DNA of 64,000 nucleotides, taken from assembly GCA_963801985.1 (NCBI GenBank), contig CAWDGV010000011.1, positions 1 through 64,000 on the forward strand. Direction: 5' to 3'. A model generated the notes under the pieces. That model did not search any database, was not told where the DNA came from, and saw nothing but the letters and a program-made list of their open reading frames with translations. The stretch's first letter is position 1. The number at the start of each line of letters is the position of its first letter. This document shows positions 34,354-44,230 of this stretch, one piece after another. The position numbers and the translations under genes were made by a program. The stretch is from JABDQZ01 sp963801985. GTDB taxonomy: Bacteria > Pseudomonadota > Gammaproteobacteria > Chromatiales > Chromatiaceae.

Positions 34354-34700
34354 CTGAAATACGTGAGCATAAACAGGATATTGCTGTCGCCCTGAACTAC
34401 GACGGGCAAAATGCGCCAAGAATTACCGCCAAGGGACAGGATGAAATCGCCCGGCAAATTCTGGAAGTGGCCGATGAAGCGAAGGTACCGCTCAAGTACG
34501 ACCCGGAACTGGCAGCTATCCTGTCACAAATTCCACTGGGTGAGGAAATTCCGGAAAACCTGTATCGCGCAGTCGCTGAAGTTATTGCTTTTGCCTACTT
34601 TATCGCCGGCAAACAGCCTGAAGACTGGCAATCTGCAATGCATACTCCCTCGAATAACGAGGATCAGACCGACGAACCAGACAACAAAGACACTCTCTGA
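34350..34700 (+). CDS. FlhB-like C-terminal domain protein (EscU/YscU/HrcU family)
   Basis: 116 residues that match only the cytoplasmic end of the flagellar export switch FlhB. Visible segments are AVALNYDGQNAPRITAKGQDEIA, VPLKYDPELAAILSQIPLGEEI and the closing AVAEVIAFAYFI. The NPTH autocleavage motif and all membrane helices of FlhB are missing. Such FlhX/FlhB2 proteins often sit next to fliK and can substitute in part for the FlhB cytoplasmic domain. The acidic tail (NNEDQTDEPDNKD) is unusual. It overlaps fliK by four bases. Confidence 0.85.
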   Translation: MTEIREHKQDIAVALNYDGQNAPRITAKGQDEIARQILEVADEAKVPLKYDPELAAILSQIPLGEEIPENLYRAVAEVIAFAYFIAGKQPEDWQSAMHTPSNNEDQTDEPDNKDTL

Positions 34701-34789
34701 AGCCTCATTCAAAAACTGGTTATGATTTTAAAGAAACCGTTCGCCGAGTCGTTAACCATATTAATAAAAAGCAACCTGATTCACTCGTC

Positions 34790-35689
34790 ATGAACAGAAG
34801 ACACTTTCTTCAGCAATTTCTGGGCGTAGCTGCCGGTAGCTATCTTGCTACCACTCCGATGCTCGCCAGGGCTCAGCACAATGCGCATAATCCATTGATC
34901 ATGGGGGTTTTCCCCCGTCGCAATACCAAAATCACGTATCGTATGTTCTGGCCCATGGCAGCACATCTTTCCGCTGAACTTGGCAGGGAAGTCAGGCTGG
35001 TAACCGAAAAAAACTTCGAGACTTTCTGGGCGAATGTACAAAAATCAAAATATGACCTGGTGCATTTCAATCAATATCACTACGTGGTTGCACATCAGCA
35101 CTATGGCTACAACGCCATTCTGATGAATGAAGAACAAGGTAGCTCAACTATTTGCGGTGCGTTAATTGTGCGTAATGACAGTGGTATTGAAACCATCAGG
35201 GACCTGGAAGGTAAAAACATTATTTTTGGTGGTGGTCCGCGAGCCATGCAAAGCTACATCGTCGCACGCTGGTTGCTCGAACAGGAAGGCCTGACCCAAG
35301 ACAAGTACACTACCCAGTTCGCCCGCAATCCACCTAACGCCATTTTTTCAACCTATAACAGGCAGGCTGATGCTGCCGGCAGTGGCGATGCGGTGATGGA
35401 AATGAGTGTTGTGCAAAACCGCATCGACACCTCTGAAATGAAATTTCTGGCTAAAAGCCAGCCTATGCCCCACCTGCCCTGGGCCGTATCAGAAAAACTT
35501 GCTCCGGAACTCGCTGACAAAATCCAGAGCGCCTTGTCTGCATTAAGCATCGATTCATTTGGCCGACATGTTCTCAAACGTGCAGAGCTTACCGGCCTGC
35601 TTACTGCCACGAATGAAGATTACGACCAGGCCAGGCTTGTCATCAGGGATATATACGGTGAAGACTTTGGTGTCAGCGAGTTAAAATAA
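34790..35689 (+). CDS. PhnD-like periplasmic substrate-binding protein
   Basis: 299 residues of the phosphate/phosphite/phosphonate-binding (PhnD) fold. The start MNRRHFLQQFLGVAAGSYL carries a twin arginine before a hydrophobic stretch, with a likely cleavage after ARA near residue 28. Family marks are SKYDLVHFNQYHYVVA, GSSTICGALIVRNDSGI and LEGKNIIFGGGPRAMQSY. No ABC permease or ATPase lies nearby. Instead the stop overlaps the start of a membrane GGDEF-EAL gene by one base, so it is probably the external sensor partner of that protein rather than a transporter part. The ligand is unknown. Confidence 0.86.
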   Translation: MNRRHFLQQFLGVAAGSYLATTPMLARAQHNAHNPLIMGVFPRRNTKITYRMFWPMAAHLSAELGREVRLVTEKNFETFWANVQKSKYDLVHFNQYHYVVAHQHYGYNAILMNEEQGSSTICGALIVRNDSGIETIRDLEGKNIIFGGGPRAMQSYIVARWLLEQEGLTQDKYTTQFARNPPNAIFSTYNRQADAAGSGDAVMEMSVVQNRIDTSEMKFLAKSQPMPHLPWAVSEKLAPELADKIQSALSALSIDSFGRHVLKRAELTGLLTATNEDYDQARLVIRDIYGEDFGVSELK

Positions 35690-37843
35690 TGAAGCCGGCT
35701 GCTAACAGGAAAATCATTGCAGGTCTGAGCTTTCAGTTCGGTGTGTTAATGACCACCATCCTGGTTATCAGCATGATTATCACTACCTGGCTGAGCTACC
35801 GCGATAATGCCCGTATTACCGAAGAAACCCTGAATACCCGTATCGATTCGATTGGCCACTTGTTGGCAGCCATCAGTATTGAACCACTGCTGCTTTATGA
35901 CTTTGTCTCGATCTCCGACTATATGCAGAGCACTGTCGAGGAAAAGGATATTGTTATTACACAATTATCCGATAAGGATGACAAACCTGTAACCCGTCAT
36001 ATCAACGAGGAATCCCAGCTGGCCAGAGAAGTCATACAACTGGCTTCAACCAACGATTTGGCAATTATTTTCAATCAACTTGAACTGCATCCGGACATTA
36101 TCTTAAAAAGCTTCCCGGTTATGCTGGACGGTAAAAAAATTGGCAGTGTCTCCCTTGGACTGGACCGGCGCCAATATGACAGGGCTGCCCACAACAGGTT
36201 TCAGGACAACATCGTTTTAACCATTTTAATGGCGCTGTTTGCAGGTTTATCGATCTACCTGATTTTTAATCATCGCGTACTCAAACCCATTACCCGTCTA
36301 AAAAATGCTGCCGCACGAATTTCCAATTTTGAGCTGGAGAAAAAAATCGACATCGAGGGGCATAACGAACTCAGCGACCTGGCTGTTTCATTTAATGAAA
36401 TGACTGATCACCTGGCAGCCGCTATCTATGTCAGGGATCTTGCCATGGAAGATTTACGCAGCCTGAATGAAACGCTGGAAGAGCGCATCCACGAACGTAC
36501 TTCAGAACTACAACAGCTTACCAATAAAGCCACACACCAGGCCATGCACGACCCTTTGACCGGTCTGCCTAACCGCAGCCTGATCATGGAACGCTTAAAA
36601 CAGTCCATTCATTATGCACACCGCCAGAATAAAACCCTGGCCGTGTTCATGCTTGACCTGAACCGTTTCAAGGAAGTCAACGATACGCTGGGACATCCTG
36701 TCGGCGACCAGGTATTAAAAGGTGTAGCTGAACGCCTGCCCAAAGTACTGCGTGAAACGGATACTGTTGGCAGGCTCGGTGGAGATGAATTTGTCATCAT
36801 TCTGTCAGAAAGTTCACAGGCACAAGCCTTGCTGGTTGCCGAGAAAATCCAGCAGGAATTCGTAGCTGACTTTGATATTGATGGGCACCTGCTGTCTATC
36901 AGTACCAGCATTGGTATCGCTTTATATCCCGAGCATACTGCGGACCCGGACAAGCTGATACAAAAGGCCGATATCGCGTTATATGTTGCCAAGAAGAAAC
37001 ATGATCACCATGATTGCCGTCTACGATGAAGCCGAAGATCATCACACCCTGTCCCGCCTGTTACTGGTGTCTGAATTAAAGGAAGCTATCGAGAAAAACC
37101 AGTTAACACTCTATTTCCAGCCACAGATCAACCTGTCAACCGGTACAGTCTGTGGTCTTGAAGCTTTATGCAGATGGGAACATCCTCAACAGGGCTTCAT
37201 CTCTCCCGATATCTTTATACCCATGGCAGAAGAATCGGGTCTGATTAAACTATTAACTGACTGTGTCTTAAGATCTTCGATCGAACAGTTGGCAGATTGG
37301 ATGAAGGCAGGCTTGAATCAGTGTATCGCTATTAATCTATCAATGGGCAACCTGCTCGATCCAGGCCTTACCAGGCGCTTTGTTGAACTGCTAGATCAAT
37401 TCGATGTACCTGGCAGCATGATCAAGCTGGAGATCACAGAAAGCATGATCATGTCTGACCCGGACCGTGTCATTGAAACGCTCTCTGACCCGGTATTTAG
37501 CGATGTCAACGTTGCCATTGATGACTTTGGCACAGGCTATTCTTCGCTAAACCATTTAAAGCGTTTGCCTGTTAACGAAGTGAAAATTGATAAATCCTTT
37601 GTGCTTGATATGGCCGATAATACTGATGATGCATCAATTGTTAATTCAATTATCCAACTGGCTGACAGCCTGGGACTGGATATCGTGGCAGAAGGTGTGG
37701 AAAATTTCGAAACGGCAAAGCAGCTTTTGCTGCTCGGTTGCGATGTTGCCCAGGGTTATTTCTATTCAAGGCCAGTACCTGCTGAGCAGGTTCCTGATGT
37801 GATTAAACATATTGAAGCTGACTGGCTGGAAGCAGCCGGATAA
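35689..37843 (+). pseudogene. Membrane GGDEF-EAL protein, split by a one-base frameshift
   Basis: The first frame has a transmembrane helix at about 12-34, an outer domain to about 172, helix 2 at about 174-193, HAMP at about 194-246, a short coiled coil and a GGDEF domain. The cyclase motif GGDEF is intact at 364-368 and has an RETD inhibitory site five residues before it. The frame stops just after VAKKKHDHH. The second frame continues as IAVYDEAEDHH and carries a complete EAL domain with EALCRWEHP, DDFGTGYSSL and AEGVE. Dropping one base near 37012 restores a single protein of about 717 residues. It is coupled to the PhnD-like gene and should adjust c-di-GMP in response to it. It may be intact in the organism. 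Confidence 0.88.
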
Positions 37844-37871
37844 ATTTCAGGATGACCACCTGGATTTCAAC

Positions 37872-38219
37872 TTATAAGTCGATTGGCAAATAGAAAAAAA
37901 CAAACCTGCCCTGTTCAATATCCACTTTTAAAGTGGCGTTCCTGTAAAGGGCATAGTCCACGTATCCTGGTATTGCGCTATTGGCGTGACACTCACTGGC
38001 TCCCTGGGGCGATTCAAAGTCGCGGTCCCGGTCATACCAGGACAGCAGCATGTATTGCATTTCTCCCAGGCGCTGGTCGGCCTCTTTGTTCGCCATATCC
38101 ATGGCAATGCGATAGTCAGCAGGTGAAGGGGTCGGGTTGAGTTCAACAATCGTGACATTGGAATAATCCGCTTCCAATGGCATGTTACAGACAGAACCTG
38201 AATTTATTTTATCGTTCAT
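37872..38219 (-). CDS. Small protein resembling AF1514 family
   Basis: 115 residues, soluble. The pattern ADYRIAMDMANKEAD followed by MLLSWYDRDRDFESPQ and, near the end, PGYVDYALYRNATLKVDI with FVFFYLP recalls the small AF1514 family. I recall that family by pattern only, and its function is unknown. There are two or three Cys residues, including SECHA. It is convergent with the GGDEF-EAL gene and lies upstream of nothing on its own strand except fliJ, 39 bases away on the 5' side, so it could be the last gene of the fli transcript. Confidence 0.6.
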   Translation of the reverse strand: MNDKINSGSVCNMPLEADYSNVTIVELNPTPSPADYRIAMDMANKEADQRLGEMQYMLLSWYDRDRDFESPQGASECHANSAIPGYVDYALYRNATLKVDIEQGRFVFFYLPIDL

Positions 38220-38258
38220 GGAAAAGTTAAAAAATGACCTGACAGATCAGCAGAGGTT

Positions 38259-38699
38259 TTAGTGTGTTGAGCGGCTGAGACGCTGTGCTAGTTCATCTGA
38301 AGCTTTCTGTTCCTCGGCATCCTGCTTCTTTTGTTCGGTTTCCACCATGCGGTTCATGGCCTTGTCCATGGTCTGTGTCCGGACGTGCTTTTGAGCCCAT
38401 TGCTGCTTTTGTGTTGAACAGTTCAACTTGCTTTGCCTGACAATTTCTTCCTGCTCCACAATAGCTTGCTCCAGCTTGTTCAGAAAGGCCTGGTATTCTC
38501 TCAACTGGCTGGCATTCATACCCACACTTGCTGTTTGCTGGAAACGCGTCATGTATTCTGCATGGTACTGGCGCAGGTTTTCAAGTTTGCCTTCTTCCTC
38601 ACGATGCTGTTTCTGCGACTGTCCAAAACGACGCGCTGCATTGGCTTCACGGTTCTCTGCAACTTTTAAGACGGGCTTGAAACGATCAGAAGCATTCAT
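38259..38699 (-). CDS. fliJ: Flagellar export chaperone FliJ
   Basis: 146 residues, almost wholly alpha-helical and highly charged, forming the antiparallel coiled coil typical of FliJ. The start RFKPVLKVAENREANAARRFGQ and the middle ASQLREYQAFLNKLEQAI fit the family. It helps the FliI/FliH ATPase deliver export substrates and bridges to FlhA. I use the ATG at 38699; a TTG four codons earlier is possible. It follows fliI by 31 bases and is the last recognisable flagellar gene of this run. Confidence 0.9.
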   Translation of the reverse strand: MNASDRFKPVLKVAENREANAARRFGQSQKQHREEEGKLENLRQYHAEYMTRFQQTASVGMNASQLREYQAFLNKLEQAIVEQEEIVRQSKLNCSTQKQQWAQKHVRTQTMDKAMNRMVETEQKKQDAEEQKASDELAQRLSRSTH

Positions 38700-38730
38700 G
38701 TTTGTTCTCAATCAATAATAGTTATAGTTA

Positions 38731-40083
38731 TTAAACTGCCGGTGGAAACATCGTTTCCAGGTCAGCCAGGCTTTGTTCCAGGTTAACCGGTGTATACATA
38801 TCCTGTCTCAGAAAATCCTGCAACATCGGGATTGCCTGTATCGCGGCATCAATCATCTGGTCCGATCCCTGTTCATAGGCACCAACACTGATCAAATCCC
38901 TGTTCTGCTGGTAAATCGAGTACAGCTGTTTAAAGTCACGCGCACTCAGCTGGTGTCCCTGGGTGGTAATGTCATTCATCGCACGGCTGATTGATGCTTC
39001 AATATCAATCGCCGGATAATGACCGGACTCAGCCAGTCGGCGTGATAAAACAATATGACCGTCAAGAATTGCCCTGGCAGCATCAGCTATCGGATCGTTC
39101 TGATCATCACCTTCTGTCAATACAGTATAGAACGCCGTGATAGAACCACCACCTTTTTCACCATTTCCAGCCCGTTCTACCAATTGTGGCAACTTGGCAA
39201 ATACAGACGGGGGATACCCCTTGGTCGCGGGTGGCTCATTGATTGCCAGTCCAATTTCACGTTGAGCCTGCGCATAACGTGTAAGCGAGTCCATCAGCAA
39301 CAGAACCTGCTTGCCCCTATCACGAAATGCTTCGGCAATACTGGTAGCCAGCATCGCACCATGCATCCGTCTTAAAGGAGCCTGGTCCGCAGGTACTGCC
39401 ACAACCACGGCTTTTTTCAGCCCCTCTTCACCGAGGATATTTTCAACAAATTCTTTTACCTCACGACCACGTTCACCGATCAGGCCAACGACCACGACAT
39501 CCGCGTTGGTATACTTGGTCATCATGCCGAGCAAAACTGATTTACCCACGCCGGAACCGGCGAACAGTCCCAGACGCTGACCACGCCCCACGCTAAGCAA
39601 GGCATTGATAGCACGAACGCCGACATCCAGCGGTTCACGAATGGGGGAACGGGATAACGGGTTCATCGCCTCACCGGTTAATGTGCGACGCTCTTCGGAA
39701 CGAATCCTGCCTTTGCCATCCAGTGGACGCCCGGCACCATCAATCACCCGGCCCAGCAGACCATCACCGACCAGTGCTTCGCCCACCCGGCCAGTGGGAA
39801 TGACACGCGCATCCTGTTCGAGCCCACGTATGTCACCAGTCGGCATCAGGTAAAGACTTTCACCGGAAAAGCCAACAACTTCTGCTTCAATACTTTCGCT
39901 GCCACTGATTGATCACATCACATTGCTCGCCAATCGCAGCCCGGCAGCCAATGGCCTCCAGTGTCAGGCCAATCATGCGGGTCAGCTTGCCTTCAACAAC
40001 CAGGCCACTGGATGTCACCCATGTAGTTGCTGCAGACGGTTAATACGTTTCGCCCAGAGTGAGCTGCGGTTTGATTGCGGCAT
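38731..40083 (-). pseudogene. fliI: Flagellar export ATPase FliI, amino end broken by frameshifts
   Basis: The ATPase core is intact from residue M of MPTGDIRGLEQDARVIP: Walker A GLFAGSGVGKS, GERGREVKEFVE, Walker B LLLMDSLTRYAQAQREIG and the C-terminal domain. The first 80 or so residues are in other frames. MPQSNRSSLWAKRINRLQQ starts at an ATG at 40083, VVEGKLTRMIGLTLEAIGCR follows after a shift near 40018-40028, and one extra base near 39906-39910 precedes SGSESIEAEVVGFSGE. With these repaired the protein would be about 450 residues, as usual. The 371-residue core alone would lack the amino-terminal beta-barrel. Confidence 0.85.
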
Positions 40084-40760
40084 GCCTTCGGTATTGGCAC
40101 GACGTTTCTCCGGAATCACTGTCCTGGTTTCTTTCATCAGAAAGTAAGGGTGCAATCAATGCATCAAGGCGTGACTCAAGCGTTGCATCTACCTGGGAGG
40201 TATCCGATGATCACTTTACAGCCACCACGATTAAGCACGGGGTCTTCAACAATATTCCAGCCTTGTTCCTTTTCGGCCAGTGAAAATGCATCTCTTACCA
40301 AACCGGCATCTGCCGGGTTGAGAACCAGGGTGACTTCCGATTGGATACCGGCAGGACGGACATGGCTTCCCGGCAACACCGATGATATGGTTGGGGTCCA
40401 TTTTGACTTCACGCCTGACCAGCTGCCTGACCATGCTGATAACCAGCTCAACAATTTCATTTCTCGACCTCTTCATCGAGTTCATGAAAAGGCTTCTCAA
40501 AAGTCCTTAAAAAACTGTCCAAGCAGCTGTATTTTTTCTTCAAACTGGTTACGGTATTGCTCAAGCGCTTCCTTATGGCCGAACTCAAAACCTTCTTTTC
40601 TTCCCCGTTCATAAGCTTCCTGTCGAGCCTGCTCCTGAATTTTTTCAAGCGCTGCAGCAGTTAACTTCAGCTGCTGTTTGTTTTTAACTTTTGGGGCATG
40701 CTGGTGAACCGCAGGCATCAGTAATGTCGTTAAACTGGAAACTACTCCATTCTCCGGCAT
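40040..40760 (-). pseudogene. fliH: Flagellar assembly protein FliH, with about five frameshifts
   Basis: Negative regulator and stator-like partner of FliI. The amino end reads normally (KLTAAALEKIQEQARQEAYERGRKEGFEFGHKEAL). Family sequence then continues in successive frames: EKPFHELDEEVE, NEIVELVISMVRQLVRREV, AMSVLP, GIQSEVTLVLNPADAGLV and DTSQVDATLESRLDALIAPLL. Breaks lie near 40499, 40460, 40374, 40350 and 40206. Each is a single base, the first two in runs of T or A. No in-frame nonsense or missing segment is needed otherwise. The repaired stop is at 40040 and overlaps the fliI start by 44 bases. Sequence error is the likeliest cause. Confidence 0.78.
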
Positions 40761-40783
40761 CACTGCTGCGAATAATTTTTGAT

Positions 40784-41813
40784 TTAGATGAGTTCTTCAC
40801 CACCGCCACCCAGTATGATTTCACCGGCATCGGCCAGGCGTCTGACCACAGTCAGAATTTCTTTCTGTGCGGATTCAACATCACTCAGTTTAACAGGTGG
40901 TGCAGCTTCAAGGTCATCACGCAGCATTTCGGCAGCGCGTGAAGACATATTCTTGAAGAATTTTTCTTTAAGTCCTTCATCAATACCACGCATTGCCAGC
41001 AACAATTGGTCTGAAGCCACTTCTCTGAGCAATGTCTGGAAGGCACGGTCATCCAGGTCATTCAGGTTTTCAAAGACAAACATGTTGTCCTGAATTTCCT
41101 GCGCCAGGTCTTCATCTGTCCGGCTGATTTCTTCCATCACTGATAGCTTCTATCGAACCCTCAACCAGGTTAAGAATATCGGCTGCCTTTTTCACCCCGC
41201 CCAGGGCTGACGATTTAACGTTACTGGCACCGGAAAACTGTTTCTCAAGAATGCTGTCGAGTTCCTGTAATGCATTAGGTTGAATACCTTCAAGTGCGGC
41301 AACGCGCATAATGATGTCACTACGTACCTTTTCCGGAAACTCGGATAACACCGCGGCTGCCTGGTCCGGATCAAGAAAGGACATCACGATGGATATAATC
41401 TGTGGATGTTCCAGGCGGATAAGTTCCGCAATCTGTTTGGGTTCCATCCATTTAAGCTGTTCAAGGCCTTTACTGTTACGACCCAGAAGGATGCGATCAA
41501 TCATGCCACTGGCTTTATCAGCTCCCAGCGCAGAAGTCAGCATATTGCGAATATATTCATCCGAGCCAAGTCCCAACGATGTCTGGCTGCCAATCGTGTT
41601 AACAAACTCGGCCATGACCTCTTCCATCATTTCACTGGTGACGTTGGTCAGGCCTGCCATGACCATACCGAGGTCCTGCACTTCCTTGGGACCCATATGC
41701 TGCAGAATATCCGCCGCATGTTTCTCTCCCAGGGCGAGTAGCAGCAATGCCGATTTTTCTACGCCGCTGAGTCTGGAGACCGTTTTTTCAGTTTGTGCTA
41801 GTTCTTCCGCCAT
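40784..41813 (-). pseudogene. fliG: Flagellar motor switch protein FliG, split by a one-base frameshift
   Basis: FliG couples torque from the stators to the rotor. The first 220 residues (SGVEKSALLLLALGEKHAADIL.. AVLSEFPEKVRSDI) are in one frame, and the rest (MEEISRTDEDLAQEIQDNMFVFENL.. EILGGGGEELI-like end IILGGGGEELI) in the next. One extra base near 41144-41146 separates EGSIEA from SVMEEI. The repaired protein is about 342 residues, normal for FliG, with the charged C-terminal torque helix intact (DQLLLAMRGIDEGLKEKFF). The start overlaps the stop of fliF. Confidence 0.9.
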
Positions 41814-43492
41814 TATTCCGAATTCCAGGATTTAACCAACTGTGCGACACGCTTGGGATCTTCATCAACCAGCCTGCGAGCCGCATCCAGAACATCCTCA
41901 AAATTACCCGGCCCGGGCAGACGAATAGGTTCCCCACGTTCATCAACCCCAAGTGCCAGGTTGGCACCACCTGCCTCACCGCCTGTCCCTGCTCCGCCTG
42001 CAGCTGCTGCTCCTTCGCCACCTGTCGCCATTCCTCCTTCAAGCATAGCAACTTCATTGCTGGTCAGACGTTTCATTGCCGGCCTGAGCACAACAAAGAT
42101 CAACAGGATGACGACCAGGATACCACCCGCCTGCTTGATAATATCCCAGAACCATGATTCTTCCCACATCGGCACTTCAGGCAGATCCTGAATCTGCTCG
42201 GGAGCCATAAAGGATGAATTTATCACCTTGACAGTATCACCCCTGACGCCATCAAAACCGATGGCTTCCCTGACCAGTTGTGACAGCCGCTCAATTTCTT
42301 CCGGCGTGCGTTCACTACGTTGTGCATTTCCCTGTTCATCAACGCTAATCTTGTCATCAACCACGATAGCCACTGACAGTCTTCTGATGTTGGCTGGTGA
42401 CAGACGGGTATGACTGATGGTCTTGTCGAGTTCAAAGTTACGCGTTGCCTGTCTACTGCTGGCCACAACCGGAGCCAGCCCTTCACCGGTTTCAGCAACA
42501 GCAACTTCCGGTGCATTACCAGCGGCTGGAGGCTGGTTGGACAAAGCGCCCGGAACTCCACCGACACCACCAGCACCATTACTTGATTCATTGACCTGTT
42601 CGCTGCGTAATGCCGGCATATCCGGATTAAAGCTTTCGCGTGTCTGTTCAGTAACGGTAAAGTCAATATCGGCAGCAACCTGTACGCGTACTTTTTCCTC
42701 TCCCAGAATGGGTACCAGGATGTCATAAATCCTTTCGCGGAATCGGTCTTCAACTTTATTGGTGTAATCAAACTGGCTGGCAGACAATTGCATTTCCCGG
42801 GAGCTTTTCCTGCTACTCAACAGGTTACCGCGTTGATCGACGACAGTGACATGTTCTGCTTCCAGCTCTGCAACGCTGGATGCAACCATGTGTACTATGG
42901 CATCAACCTGGCCTTCCTGCAGTTTACGTCCGGGAAACATTTTTAACGTGACAGAAGCACTGGGTGTTTTACGTTTGCGGATAAAAACCGACTGCTTGGG
43001 AATTGCCAGGTGAACTCGTGCACTTTGTACCGCGTTTATCGTTGCTATGGTTCGGGCCAGTTCCCCTTCGATTGCTCGTTGATGCCTGGCTTTTTCGACC
43101 AGCTGACTGACACCAAACCCGGGCTCAGCTGTCATCAACTCAAAGCCCATACCGGAACTGCGCGGTAAACCGGCAGACGCCAGTTTCAGTTTTGCATCCT
43201 GCAACTGGCTGCTTTCAACCAGCAACGCACCTGATCCCCCATCAATCTTGTACTTGATGTTGCCCTGCTGCAGAACTTCAATCACTTCAACAGAATCACG
43301 TTCAGTCAGTGCCGTATCCAGCAAACTGTAGTTCGGTGTCTGGGTCCACATAACCACCGCAACACCCAGCGCAACACTAACAGCAATACCCACCATCGCG
43401 CCAAGCTGTTTAAAAATCGGGTTAGTACCCAGGCTTGCAACTCCGGCACTGTCAGAATTAACCACTTCGAGATTTGCTTGTGCTTCAGCCAT
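41813..43492 (-). CDS. fliF: Flagellar MS-ring protein FliF
   Basis: Forms the membrane ring on which the flagellar rotor is built. The 559-residue product has a transmembrane helix at about 30-50. The ring-building YscJ-like domain follows (GGSGALLVESSQLQDAKLKLASAGLP, read here in parts), then the FliF C domain, and a second helix at about 445-465. The Gly/Ala-rich region and the end PKRVAQLVKSWNSE bind FliG. AGGGG precedes the ATG at eight bases. Length is normal and the frame is intact, unlike its downstream neighbours. Confidence 0.95.
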   Translation of the reverse strand: MAEAQANLEVVNSDSAGVASLGTNPIFKQLGAMVGIAVSVALGVAVVMWTQTPNYSLLDTALTERDSVEVIEVLQQGNIKYKIDGGSGALLVESSQLQDAKLKLASAGLPRSSGMGFELMTAEPGFGVSQLVEKARHQRAIEGELARTIATINAVQSARVHLAIPKQSVFIRKRKTPSASVTLKMFPGRKLQEGQVDAIVHMVASSVAELEAEHVTVVDQRGNLLSSRKSSREMQLSASQFDYTNKVEDRFRERIYDILVPILGEEKVRVQVAADIDFTVTEQTRESFNPDMPALRSEQVNESSNGAGGVGGVPGALSNQPPAAGNAPEVAVAETGEGLAPVVASSRQATRNFELDKTISHTRLSPANIRRLSVAIVVDDKISVDEQGNAQRSERTPEEIERLSQLVREAIGFDGVRGDTVKVINSSFMAPEQIQDLPEVPMWEESWFWDIIKQAGGILVVILLIFVVLRPAMKRLTSNEVAMLEGGMATGGEGAAAAGGAGTGGEAGGANLALGVDERGEPIRLPGPGNFEDVLDAARRLVDEDPKRVAQLVKSWNSE

Positions 43493-43558
43493 TGCTTATT
43501 CCCCTGGAACTTCTGAGCTGTTTGTATTCATCTTATATTCTGCTATCAAGAGCCAGGC

Positions 43559-43888
43559 CTATACGGGCATGCTCATAATATCTTTATAGGCTTCAATCAT
43601 CTTATTACGCACTTCAAGCATCGCGGAAAATGCCAGTCCGGATTTTTCTGACGCAATCATGACCTCCGTAATACTGACATTGGGATCACCCATTTCAAAT
43701 GCCGTTTTCAACGTACTGGAGGTTTGCTGGGCTTCATTCACCGCGCTGATTGAGTTACTTAGAATGTCACCGAAGCTGACAGCGGACTGTACTTCTGCCT
43801 GTGGCCGAACGGCTTCCGGTTGTACCTGGGATGACATGACGCGCATTTGCGCCAGGACCTGACTGATTTCTGGTGATATTGCTGACAT
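43559..43888 (-). CDS. fliE: Flagellar hook-basal body protein FliE
   Basis: Connects the MS ring to the rod. 109 residues with the family end segment EVMIASEKSGLAFSAMLEVRNKMIEAYKDIMSMPV and the amino part FGDILSNSISAVNEAQQTSS. It is the first gene of the fliE-F-G-H-I-J run. AGGAG stands at a good distance from the ATG, and a sigma-54 promoter lies 43 bases upstream. Confidence 0.95.
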   Translation of the reverse strand: MSAISPEISQVLAQMRVMSSQVQPEAVRPQAEVQSAVSFGDILSNSISAVNEAQQTSSTLKTAFEMGDPNVSITEVMIASEKSGLAFSAMLEVRNKMIEAYKDIMSMPV

Positions 43889-43930
43889 GATGTTCTCCTG
43901 CCGTCAGTTTTTTGTCGTTTTCAACGAACT

Positions 43931-43946
43931 TGCAGGATTAATGCCA
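43931..43946 (-). promoter_or_regulatory. Sigma-54 promoter of fliE
   Basis: On the minus strand TGGCATTAATCCTGCA fits the -24/-12 consensus TGGCACGNNNNTTGCW, with the GG and GC separated by exactly ten bases. A start is expected about 12 bases downstream, near 43919, in front of fliE at 43888. FlrC, encoded just upstream, is the likely activator. Confidence 0.7.
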
Positions 43947-43960
43947 ATTATTTAGAAAAT

Positions 43961-44222
43961 TTTCACCACGAAGGACGCAAAGCACACAAGAGTTTATAAG
44001 TTTGAAAAGATCTTTGGATTACTCAACAACTGTGAGTCATCCATCGCAGTCGTGATACGGTCACTGATGTGAATTTTATAGAGCAGACCCAAAACAAAAA
44101 CACTCTAACCACGGTAATTGCATTGCTCAAAACAACCTTCGTGTTTGTAATCAACGAAACAAAATGTACCAAGACCCCGGGCAACGCCAAACAAAAAAAA
44201 TCTTTGGGTACTTTGTGGTGAA
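43961..44222. repeat. Inverted CACCACGAAGG arms between flrC and fliE
   Basis: Left arm TTCACCACGAAGGACGCAAAG at about 43961 and right arm CTTTGGGTACTTTGTGGTGAA ending at 44222 are imperfect inverted copies about 240 bases apart. They resemble the pair at 24333-24872. The bases between them (A/T-rich) show no gene. The fliE promoter lies just outside the left arm, on its fliE side. Confidence 0.6.
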
Positions 44223-44230
44223 TCCAGTTA

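Noticed and set aside
34790..35689. Phosphonate transporter operon
   Set aside because: No PhnC or PhnE homologues are present; the only coupled gene encodes a GGDEF-EAL protein.
37000..37015. Separate GGDEF and EAL genes instead of one broken gene
   Set aside because: The two frames overlap inside the normal linker, the family sequence runs on directly after dropping one base, and the second frame has no ribosome binding site.
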